64,000 nucleotides of DNA from Nectonema munidae (Eukaryota > Nematomorpha > Nectonematoida > Nectonematidae). The notes beneath the pieces were generated by a model, which worked only from the letters and a program-made list of their open reading frames with translations, had not been told where the DNA came from and ran no database searches. Positions 35,601 to 45,989 of the stretch are shown here, piece after piece (position 1 is the stretch's first letter; the number at the start of each line of letters is the position of its first letter). Made by a program: the position numbers and the translations under genes. The stretch lies in contig JAUIRK010001031.1 of the NCBI GenBank assembly GCA_030549495.1, forward strand, positions 1 through 64,000, read 5' to 3'.

Positions 35601-36199
35601 AGTGATCTATCATATATGAATTATTTTGTTCCCTTGTTGAGCTTGAAGAGTGGTTTACAAACGTTCTAAAAAAATTTCGCGTAGCTGTCTCTCTGTAATT
35701 TTTTAATAACTCGAGGTCTCATTAAAAGAATAAAACGACATAAACTACTGTACTAAAAAATTGACGCATTTGTTCATTTAAAAATTGTCTGAAATCCAAT
35801 CAATAAGTCCATGGGATGGATGTATCTGCGTCATCTAAACCAATTTTTCCGATGCAACTCAAATATCATAACTCACTTCCCATCTGTTTCGGGATTTAGT
35901 TTCAATGAAGTAGCATGGAAAACGCTTACTCAAACTCATATGTAGTGGCAAATCGAATCAGCTTTCAGAGTAATCTTTGCAAGCATAGGACTCTCCCATT
36001 TCAATCAAAAAATCGCTGAGATATTTCAGAAAAACATGTTTTGCACCTCCTCAATCATTAACCAAATCAATAAACTATTCTTAAATTAAGAAGTCTTCTG
36101 AGTCCAGATTACTAATTGAGATTATAAATGGATTTTTGATAAATTGATAGTATTTTAAAAATTTTTAGATTAAGAAAATAAAGAGAAATTTCTTGGCAT

Positions 36200-37551
36200 G
36201 CTACACGGTGTTTTATGGACATTTTTATTAATGAAAATCTTATTTTCATCAACAAATATGTTCGAAAAACGAGCAAAATTTGTTTTGTAAAAGAATGCAA
36301 TTATCCCAGCTTTATTTCAAATGTTGTCATTTTTTTATTACAATGGAGTACTTTGGTCTCTTTCATATATTCAAATATGTTCACTAAAAATGATAGAAAT
36401 ATACGAAAACGGACATCAGAAAATTCTTCATGCATGTTTATTTTGCTTTCCAGAAATTGCTGGATTTCTTTCCATAGTATCGCTTTGAAAATTTTCCTTT
36501 GGAACGCCACCTCACGTTTGAGTGCAGCAAGAGTTTTTTAAATTGAAAACAAACAAGATTTGAAGCATTTGCTATAATGAAATACATTGTTTAATGACTT
36601 CACTGAGTACATTTTTCAACTCATCGGGTATGGTTTTATGGCTCGCGCACTCGTTACCAATTACATCTGTAGATTTTTGCTTAGCAAGATTTCGACTTAG
36701 TACCATGTGCTGTAAAATATTTTATCATTTTGTCAGGTGTTTCTATGGCAGTTGTTCTATTGCTGAGTTTCGCAAAATAAAATAAGGTTCTTGTCATATA
36801 CATATTGTACGTAAACACAAGGCTGAGATAAGTTTACAGCATCCATCGTTTCATCAAACTGAGAAAAAAGTTGAAAATCGAATTCCGAATAAAATATAAC
36901 CACATTTGACATGTCATCAGACATCTTTCCTATTAGCCTTCTAACGGTATCGTTTGACAGGAAGATATGCTTCAACTTCTTAGCACATTGAATATATCTT
37001 TGCAGCAAGGTAATAGCAACTGTTCTGCTATGTCGTGTGACTTTTTGACAACATATATTTTTTGAAACTTTTCAAACCATACTTATATTTGGCAAAAACA
37101 TTCCTATGCTATTTATCAAACATGAATTTGTGCAATCGTTCAGCCAATAGTTTTGTTTACCGAACTCAAGTGCTTCACTACCAGCGTAAGCTTCACTTGA
37201 CGGGCTTTAAAAAAGTGAATGCTAACACTTCAGAACACAAAGGACACTTATCTTCCTCTTCCCCACCAAACGTTAATGCAGTAAAACGAAATTTCAAGTG
37301 TGAGTCGTTATATTTCATTTTTTTAGCCATTAAGAAAAATGCACATTTACAAATTAGGCCTGAAAAGCAATAAAAGAAAAAAATTGTACTCAATTCAAAG
37401 ACTAACTTATTTATTCTTTTTAAATGTGATTTATTGGCAAATGACCCAATATGGGTGCACTATTTTGCGAAAAACGATTCACTCTGTGTCCCCTTCTTGA
37501 TCCCCATGGAACTTCTTTGCGGCACGCGGACTCCAATTTGAAAACCACTGA
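36200..37551 (-). mobile_element. hAT transposon relic (ZBED5-like), second
   Basis: On the minus strand the right terminus GTTTTCAAATTGGAGTCCGC follows CAGTG at 37,551. The ORF opens at 37,330 MAKKMKYNDSHLKFRFTALT with the BED cysteines KCPLCSEV. Later frames have WKEIQQFLESKINMHEEFSD and FLVNIFEYMKETKVLHCNKK. Many frameshifts; C-terminal part missing. Confidence 0.85.
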
Positions 37552-37692
37552 GCTAGGAGGTTGATGCACTCAGAATTACAAACAAGGTAAATTGACTTCA
37601 TAAAATCTGTGCAGTTGTAATGGGATTGAGAACTTACAGTGCAAGTATTCATTGGACAAAGATTTTTTTATAATAAATTTTGAAAATTATAA

Positions 37693-37736
37693 ATAAAAAA
37701 AAGCCCCCCCCCCCCAATTTTTAAGGATATGCGCCC
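37693..37736. mobile_element. hAT-type MITE end (GGGGCGCAC family)
   Basis: AAGCCCCCCCCCCCCC, AATTTTTAAGGATATGCGCC: a worn right end. Confidence 0.4.
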
Positions 37737-38257
37737 TAATTTTAATTTTTTTATTTTTGATCTTTTTGGCAATTGTTCTAAATTTGAATTAAGTTCATCA
37801 AAACCTCCTTTATACTGCACATATGTTTTTAAAGTCTTTATTTGTTGTCGTAAACTAACGCAGCACATCCATAGGGTGTTTAATATAGCAAGGTTTTTAC
37901 TTTACGTATCTTTATCATTATAAATATAAACTATTTATATTTTGAAATCAAACATTTCAATGCTCGTTTTTCACCAAATCAAAAATTCTCATTCCCCATT
38001 CACGTATGTTTATCAGCCAAAGACCTAGTTTTAATGTTTCCCTTTAGAGGAGACAATAACCTTCAAATCAGAAGCACACATCGTCTAAATAGGGGGGGGG
38101 GCGACTTTTTTTTTAATTTTTAAAATTTTTGTCCAATGAACACACCTCCTTTTTTTCTTTACCCGACATTACACTTGCACTCTCAACTCCCAATCCCATG
38201 ATAACTGCAGGGATTTTATCAAGTCATTTACCTTGTTTCTATACTTACCTTCTAGCT

Positions 38258-38480
38258 CAGTGTTTCTCAAACTTTTTTACCCTAGTGCGCAACTATGAAA
38301 TAATTGGAACTTTGAGGCCACCATTGGGATTGATATGGAAAAATCGGTCATAAAATTTTAAAATATAAAATATAAAGAAGTGCATACTACATATGTTGTC
38401 CATTATTTGGCCGTTTCTCACACACCTTCCAGGTGCATGCACTCCTTGTTAAAAATCGCTGATCTAGTTGAGAAGCACTG
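38258..38480. mobile_element. hAT-type MITE, 223 bp, with target duplication
   Basis: CAGTGTTTCTCAAAC at left and TTGAGAAGCACTG at right are inverted repeats. CTAGCT flanks both sides (38252-38257 and 38481-38486). Confidence 0.8.
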
Positions 38481-38920
38481 CTAGCTTAACAAAATAAAAT
38501 CATTTATATATCATTGAGTCAAAGCAAAAATACTTTTAATTCTTCTTGTCTACTATTATTTTTAAACTCATTATTAGAATTGAGTTCATTCCCAATTCTT
38601 CATTTTCGTCTCTAATTATCTGAATAACGCTTTAGGCTAGAGCAAAATTTTCACATGATCGTAAAGGCAAATATTTGGAGATTTATAGCTTTTTATAGGC
38701 TCATCATGCTCTGAAAATAAGATTCATAACTATCATAAGCTTGATACATTCATTAAATTTGCCACATTCGATAAATCAGCAGTTTCATTATGCGAGTGAT
38801 AGGACATTCCCAATAGTTAAAGTTTTTGACAAAAATAGACTGGCAAACACGATCTAAAATTGAATGAATAGAACAGGTTAGGTCAGATTTTTTTGTTTAA
38901 GGCTTTTCTATTAGGAGATG

Positions 38921-38941
38921 GAGAGAGAGAGAGAGAGAGAG
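38921..38941. repeat. (GA)n microsatellite
   Basis: About ten GA units within copy D of the dispersed repeat. Confidence 0.9.
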
Positions 38942-39361
38942 TGATCACTACTGATCGCATATAATAAAGCCCGTATACTTATTGCTTTTCACCAGTTATT
39001 GAAACCGATATTCACAAATGCCCTTTCAGATTTGGAACTGAAACAACTGCATGCGTAACTAAAAGAATTATAGAGAGATATGCTATACTCTAATCAAGTG
39101 AAGGTTTTGTACCATGACTCCAAAAACGATCTCTTGTAAATCTATGGGGAACAGAATTTTTGTTCAGCCGATTCAGTATGAAAAAAGTATTCAGTATCTT
39201 CTGTAGACAGTATGAAAATGCTTGTATTAGAGGACTCATTTATAATACAGCCAGACCTTGTTTATTCGACACTCGATTATTCGTGAACCTCGCTTACCCG
39301 ATACAATATTGACAACTAATTTTAAAAATATTTTGCTTTCCCGTTATTCTGACATTCACAA

Positions 39362-40019
39362 TAGTGTGTCCACTTTAAGGTCTTTTTTTCAATCCCCGGG
39401 GAACGAGGACCTCGTAATTTTTGAAATATTTCCCCGGGGAAGAAAAAGCGATTTTTTTCACAATAAAAAAACTCTTCTAAAATGAAAAAAATATAAAGTA
39501 TTCTGAAAGTTTTTTATTAGTTCAAAAGTTGAATAAAATTATTTTTAAAAAATGTAAAAAAATATTCATGTTTTGAAAAAATGTCTAAGAAATACTAGGT
39601 CGTTCAAAGTTTCATCTTTAAACTGGTTTCCTATTTTCGTAGAAAAATAACTCATTGATGAAAACACTCGTTCGGAGTCTACAAATGTTTGTTTTATGCT
39701 TTTTAAATTCTTGAACAAATTTTTCCAAAACTTCGCGCCTTCTTTTTGTTTCCAAATAAAGGTCAAACGTTTTTTTCATTATTTTATTTCTGCTTTAATA
39801 CAACTTTTTTGTTTCATCAAAAAATGTTGATTTAAAAATTTGATTGGACTTAAACTATAAAATTAGCCTAAAATTTTCATCAAACAGTTCAGCACAGAAG
39901 CAAATCAAAAAAACTCAAAACTTCTCGGGGAGTCGAGGAATGAGTTTCGAGGACGAGGAGTAAAAATTTCAGAAATTCCCCGGGGATAGGCGATGAGGAT
40001 CCCCGGGGTGGACACCCTA
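39362..40019 (-). mobile_element. Short hAT element, 658 bp, with target duplication
   Basis: Ends TAGTGTGTCCAC / GTGGACACCCTA; flanks ATTCACAA and ATTCACAC (7 of 8). Minus strand encodes SERVFSSMSYFSTKIGNQFK and LNDLVFLRHFF, the hAT C-terminal dimerisation domain only. An internal near-palindrome CCCCGGGGA lies near both ends. It is an internally deleted copy. Confidence 0.88.
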
Positions 40020-41516
40020 ATTCACACTCCAACACGGACACTATCTTCATCAAACCAAATGCTCTCACGCCTGCCTGTATAATTTGCTAATCCAACAGAC
40101 CAAGCATGTAATTGTATTTTTACCTCATACAACACTAGAAAAGTCAACTTATTTTGTATCCAAAAAATACATTTGATTTTATACGACCCTAACCTTAAAG
40201 TTAACAACTACAAAACCAAAACAATTTAAAAAGTTTGCTATAAAAGTGAGGCAAGACTTTATTTTACTTTAAAAATTAAACATTAAATATTCTATGTATT
40301 ATGCATATTTAAGCAACCCAAATCTAAAGCTATTTGTTTTTCAGACTTTATCTGTTTTCTAAAGCATCATTAGAAAATGATCGAGACAAAAATGGAATTA
40401 TCTTAAAGTAACAAAATTTTATTCAATTCAACCTAAATGTTCAAAAATATTTTATGACTGAAAGCATTGCGCCTTGAAAATATGTCTAATTAAAAAAAGT
40501 TGCGGGCTCTATGCGATTCGATCGCCTTTTTAGTGTTAATTGACAGTGAAACGTAATTGAAATAATTGTACGCAAATTAACACAGTGTTTGGGGGAGAAA
40601 AAATTTGACAGGGAGAAATCTTCACAGAAGGGAGTGACACTTCGGAGAGTGATGTAGGCAGGAACTTATCTGCGCCCTGCACTTCATCAAGAGCGATACT
40701 CAGTCACATGTTCATCACTACAACAGCATAGTCTTGCTCACAGATTCACTGCACACATCTTTAGTAGATTCTCAACAAAAGTTAAAGATGATTTAATATG
40801 GCATAAATATTGTGAATTTACATATATAATATAAATATTTTATACTGTATTACTTGTGTATTTTCATGGATCTGAGAACACTGCCTCACTATGAAAGGTC
40901 ACAGAGAGGAAACCGATTATTTATACAAAGAAAGAAACGAGCCAAAAGAATTTTTTCAACCTATTGACTCATCAATTGTTAAAAGGCCTGGTTCATACCA
41001 AGTGTTTTAGTTAGATGTATTGATTACTCTATACTGAGACACTTTACAGATTAAAATTAAAATTTTTAAATGTTACAAAGCAACGAAATGTTACCCAACC
41101 AAATTACTAACATAGAAAATCAAAGAATCATCTTATATAATCTTCATATTATTCTTACTTGCGCATATATTAAGTTTGTAAAGTAAATTCTTTTAAAATA
41201 CATTTAGGACTTGGGTCTAGGAGTTGATATGTATGAAGTCGCCAATTTAAATTTGGCCCTTTTAAATAGAAGTACAGAAAATAATACAGGTGCAAAAATG
41301 TAACGCATTAGATCCAATGAAAAGCAGACAATAATTAAGCTAATTGGGGATACTTTTACTGTACTCGAATGAGTTCAGATGTACCACCTAATGGGTTAAA
41401 GGCAATCTTACTTAAAGGCAAATCTAGCTAGCATTTACCATTATCGACAATAGCACAAGAGGCACTTTTAAAAAGACAAATAACTTTTATGAATAAAATT
41501 ACAATCATCGGTTTTA

Positions 41517-41654
41517 TTAACCCTTTCGTGACAAGTGTATCATATATGATACATAAACAATTTTACCTTCGTTTGCTTTTTCAAATAGTTTTGTATAGGA
41601 ATCTTCTGCTTTTTAATAAATATCGTCTGATTTTTCTGGTCACGAAAGTGTTAC
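41517..41654. mobile_element. piggyBac-type MITE, 138 bp, inserted in copy D
   Basis: TTAA then CCCTTTCGTGAC at left; GTCACGAAAGTG then TTAC (worn TTAA) at right. Copy A at 45,359-45,376 shows the unoccupied site GTTTTATTAACAAAATTTT. Confidence 0.88.
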
Positions 41655-42256
41655 TAAAAATTTGAAGGAAATTGCAAAAACATTGCGAACTATTCTAGGC
41701 AATCTTGATTAAAAAAAACTAAAGCATAAAAGAAGTGAATATCTAAGAATGAAAATGCTATAACTTTCAATTTTGGAATGAAAGACTTGATTGTTTGAAT
41801 TATATTTAGCAAATATAATAAGCGCATTTATCCTAGCGTGTGTATTCGATTACATTAATTTTACTTCTTCATTTACTTGCAGTAATCAATAGGGATAAAC
41901 CTTTTAAGCTTTAAATTATAGAGAGCACTTATAGTTATATTTTCTATAAAAATTGGTGGGTTCTCGTTCAAATTCATGGCTACATTACTGCTTCTGATCA
42001 ACTATAGCTCAGATTCGGATTGGTTATTATATCAAATGAACCGATAATGAATAAAAAAGATTTTAAATATTCATTGAAAGACAGTCTTAAAACAAGAAAG
42101 TAATGTGGATAGTCAGTCTAGTCACAAGCCAAACATGTCTTTAATATAAAGAAAGATATTATATTGAGAGAATCCAAATTTATTAAGGGGGGGGGGGGGG
42201 CTGTTTCAAATGTTCATTATTCAATACCATTCGTTCTCTCTAATTCAAGTAATAGG

Positions 42257-42417
42257 TAAAGTAAAGGTACCGTGTAGTGTTTTCATCGAGAAAGCACAAT
42301 TTCCCCACTTGTATCGAACTATGAAGAAAGTAGGCTTGATGCGGGATAGAACCGAAGACCTTGAGTTATCGAGACCCAGTATCTAACCAACATTACGCAG
42401 GCCTAATGTTACTTAAA
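42257..42417 (-). mobile_element. tRNA-derived SINE, full copy with 15-bp target duplication
   Basis: Flanked by AATTCAAGTAATAGG at 42242-42256 and 42418-42432. On the minus strand it has TTGGTTAGATACTGGG (A-box-like), CGGTTCTATCCC (B box), GTTCGATACAAG and the tail GGTACCTTTAC. Confidence 0.92.
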
Positions 42418-42502
42418 AATTCAAGTAATAGGGTGGCGTTGCAATTTTAATGATGGCAAAAAGGACGTTTGTTTGAAAGAAATTGCAATATATTGCTTTA
42501 GA

Positions 42503-44672
42503 ACAGGGGTCGGCAAAGTGGTCGATATCGACCCCTGGGGGTCCATAACAGATCTTTAGGGGCCGATAAGATAGAAAAACTTACCAAATTGTTATGCTTT
42601 TTTTACTTTATAGTAGTAATAAATCTCCCGTTTCTTTTAAAACATAGTTTAGCACATTGTATAGTGTAGGATATATGAAACATTTTTGGTTTCTATTTCT
42701 CTCTTAATTGTTGACATTGATTAATGCTTTTATGAAACATTTCTATGTGGGGTGGGGGTCGATGTGAAGACAAATGTTCTATGAAGGGGTCGACGGGTAA
42801 AAAAAGTCATTCAAATGGAGGAAGAAACGAGAAAAAGTAAACTAGAAAAGTACAAAAGAGAAACGGCTAGTCAACAGAATTCTTTGCTTAGAACAGTTAT
42901 AAATATGGATGGTGGGTTGAAGGTGAGCTATTTGATTGCACAAAAAAATTGTTAAAAAAGGTAAACCGATGACTGAGGGAGAACTAATCAAAGACTGTCT
43001 TATGATTGCGTTTAAAGAGTATTGTCCACAAAAACAGTACTTGATCAACGAAACAAGTCTGTCTCATCAAACAATTTCTCTTAGAATAGATGATATGGCA
43101 AATTTTACTGAAAATAGTCTCAAAAAAAGTTTGTCTAAATGTCGTTATTACAGTTTAGCTTTAGATGAAAGCCTTGATCAAAGTGATACTGCTCAATTAG
43201 CAATTTTCATCAAAGGTATTGATGAAAATTTTGTACAAATAGAAGAAATGTTGGATTTGTGTTCCATTAAAGGTACAACAACGGGAGAAGATATATATAA
43301 TGAAGTCCAAAACTGCTTGAAGAAGTTCAATATTGATGCAAGCAAGATTGTTTCGTTGACAACTGATGGTGTTCCATCTATGATAGGAGTCAAAAATGGC
43401 TTTGTTGCTAACTTTTAAAAAAATATAAATGAAAGTATCATCAGTTATCATTGTATCATTCATCAGCAGCAACTTTGCTCTCAAAAGTTAAAAATGGAAC
43501 ACATCATGACAGACTTGGTAAAAACTGTAAATTTTATTATATCTCGAGGTTTGAATCACAGGGAATTTAAAAATTATTTAAATGAAGTAGGAAGTGAGTT
43601 TGAAGATGTTATTTATTTCACGAAGGTAAGATGGCTGAGCAGAGCTTCAACTTTGAAAAGATGTAGCTTAGTTTAAGTTATGACAGTAACTTAGACTAGG
43701 TGTAAAGTAATATCATATGATAGGTAGGAGGGAGCTGTAAGCCTCCTCAGACATAGATATAACATGATATTAGGGTATTTCCGATACCCTAAGTTTAGAA
43801 TAATACTATTTTCATAGATATGTTATTGTAAAAACGAAAAATGGCTGGATCATTTGGCTTTCTTTACTGATATAACTGGTTTGCTAGCAAATCTTAATAT
43901 TCAACTACAAGGAAAAAATCAATTAATTTCAAACATGTTGGAAAGAGTCACAAGCTTCAAAAATAAAATCAGGCTTTTTATATGCCAAATCAAAGAAAAC
44001 AATTTTGTACACTTTGAAGAACTTTCGAAAAGAGTGAATTTTAAAACAGATGTTGATAAAATATATGTTCAACTACTAGAAAATTTGTTAGAAGAATTTG
44101 ACGCTAGATTTAAAGATTTTAAGAATGACAATCAAAACTTGAACATTTTCATCGATCCTTTCAACGTTGAATATCAAAAGGCTGACAGTTCTTTTCAGTT
44201 AGAACTGATAGAAATTCAGTCAAGGCGAAATTTAAAGGAAATCCATAGAGAAGAAGAATTATCATGCTTTTATAAAAAGATTGTAACTTTACATGAATTT
44301 CCCAAAATTTGTGATAATGCGATGAAATTCTTTTCTATGTGGGCTAGCACATATTGCTGTGAGCAAATATTTTCTTCGATGAAAAATATCAAATGCAGCG
44401 AAAGGAATCGACTATCAGATCTGCATTTGAAAAATATTTTGCGTGTTCAAAACACTAAAATTGAATTGGATCTTGAAGAGATTATTAAAAACAAGCAATT
44501 TCAAAAATCACATTAATAAATATATTTTAGTTTAATTGTTCACTAATAAATATACATTTTTCTCATGAGCATCTCACTTTTATTTATTTTTTCAAAAAAT
44601 TTTCATTTGGCCCGATAGAATGTGTGGAACTTTCAATTTGGCCCAATTGGAAAATAGGTTGGACAACCCTGT
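42503..44672 (+). mobile_element. hAT transposon (GTF2IRD2/FAM200-like) relic
   Basis: Left end CAGGGGTCGGCAAAG, right end GGTTGGACAACCCTG. From ATG 42,815, frames give CLMIAFKEYCPQKQYLINET, YYSLALDESLDQSDTAQLAI, LTTDGVPSMIGVKNGFVANF and YFTKVRWLSRASTLKRC. After a foreign insert come LAFFTDITGLLANLNIQLQG and SMWASTYCCEQIFSSMKNIK (dimerisation domain) to TAA 44,516. Two frameshifts and one stop precede the insert. 42,936-43,418 and 43,854-44,516 are the longest open parts. Confidence 0.9.
43667..43843. other. Foreign insert with hairpins inside the hAT transposase
   Basis: About 175 bases interrupt the transposase between STLKRC and the LDHLAFF block. It contains TAGGGTATTTCCGATACCCTA (8-bp stem) and GGAGG..CCTCC. 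It replaces a short conserved stretch. Source unknown; it could be a SINE or small MITE. Confidence 0.6.
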
Positions 44673-45440
44673 AGTCTATTAGATATGTTATACTCTAATC
44701 AAGTGTAGGTTTTATACCATGACTAAAAATGATCTCTTGTATATCTTTAGGAAACAGAATTTTTGATTGAACCGATTTTGTATTTGGTGTTCGAAGGTGT
44801 CTTTATCTTGTAAAGACCATATGGAAAGTGCTGTTATTAGAGGACTCATTGGTAATAGTCAGACCTCATTTATTCAACAGTAGATTATTCGACGAACCCA
44901 CTATCCGATCCAATATTGATTAGGAGCTAAATAATTTTTCTCAACCTCTCATCCCACTAATTGTCAACGGGCTTGGTTCATATCAAATGAAATGGTTAGG
45001 TGGATTGATTACTCTGTACTGAAATGCAAAATTAAATTTTAAAATTTTTAGCAACGAAATGTTACCAAGTTTGATTAGCAACACAGAAAAACAATGAATA
45101 ATCTTATATAACCTTAATATTCTGCCTACACATATATTCAGTTAGTAAAGTAAATTGTTTCAAAATATATTTAGGACTTTGGTCTATGAATTGACAGGTA
45201 TGACGGCGTGAATTTTTCACTTTGGACCTTTTAAATAGAAATTGAGGGTTTAAAATTTTTGGAAGAAATATTCTACAAACCTTAAATTTATATAAATTAG
45301 CTATTCCATTCTCTAAATTATACGCTATAAATTACATGAAAATAAAATTATTTATACTAAGTTTTATTAACAAAATTTTAAGCAAAGTGTAAAAACATTT
45401 CCAACTATTCTAAGAAATCTTTATAAAAATACTAAAACAA
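44673..45440 (+). repeat. Copy A of the ~0.9-kb dispersed repeat
   Basis: Best-preserved plus-strand copy: ATACTCTAATCAAGTGTAGG, GTCAGACCTCATTTATTC, CAACGAAATGTTACCAAG and TATTTAGGACTTTGGTCTA. The abutting hAT right end was inserted at its TAGTCTAT, which copy B also keeps. Confidence 0.85.
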
Positions 45441-45900
45441 TGAATTGAAAGTTTTTCGTTTTACTAAGTAATAATGATTATGTTTTGAGTGAAATCTATT
45501 CAGAAAAATAAAATTGGATAAAAGATGTTAATTATACTTAAAATGTAGTAATTAAGCTAATGAAACCTTATTTTAATAGAGGAGGAAATCTTACAACAGA
45601 TAAGTTTTTGCAAATCTTCATTTATCATCTGAACTTATTAAAAAAATTAGTTATTTTAATATTTTTAATTGAAACACCTGACCACCACCACCCCCTCCCC
45701 ACCCATTCTCGCTACGTCTCTGTTTCCTACATTTATGAAATGATATAATGTAGATATTGCATTTATTCTTTTGATATTTTTTTTCATTGTGTATAACGTA
45801 TATATTTTAATTTATTCAAAGAAATCAGAAAGAATTTGATTAGTGTGTAAAAGGTCTAAAATACCGGGCACTTAATTAAAACAGTAGGATTTGTTTCTTC
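45441..45900. other. Intergenic upstream of AMPK alpha
   Basis: AT-rich; CCACCACCACCCCCTCCCCA at 45,684 may be a MITE end. No promoter elements that I can defend. Confidence 0.4.
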
Positions 45901-45931
45901 ATAGCATGTTACTACCTTTTATTTATTTTAG

Positions 45932-45989
45932 ATTAAATCAAATCAGAGTGCGCACAAAGACTTGAAGTGATGTAAGCTAGAAGAATCCT
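45932..45989 (+). promoter_or_regulatory. Putative 5'UTR of AMPK alpha after a splice acceptor
   Basis: A pyrimidine-rich TTATTTATTTTAG precedes 58 bases rich in A and G that lead to the ATG. No promoter motif is evident near it, so a non-coding first exon further left is plausible. Confidence 0.35.

Larger units (their letters stand above)
38940..41810 (+). repeat. Copy D of the ~0.9-kb dispersed repeat, split by insertions
   Basis: Left part 38,940-39,330 (GCTATACTCTAATCAAGTGA, CAGCCAGACCTTGTTTATTC). The right part resumes at 40,955 (CAACGAAATGTTACC, TTTAGGACTTGGGTCTAGGA) and runs to GACTTGATTGTTTGAA at 41,800. Between them lie a hAT element and about 0.9 kb of other DNA; a piggyBac MITE sits at 41,517. 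Confidence 0.8.

Noticed and set aside
36215-36541. 108-codon plus-strand ORF
   Set aside because: Antisense shadow of the ZBED5-like hAT transposase.
43193-43484. Minus-strand ORFs of 66 and 95 codons
   Set aside because: Antisense shadows of the GTF2IRD2-like hAT transposase.
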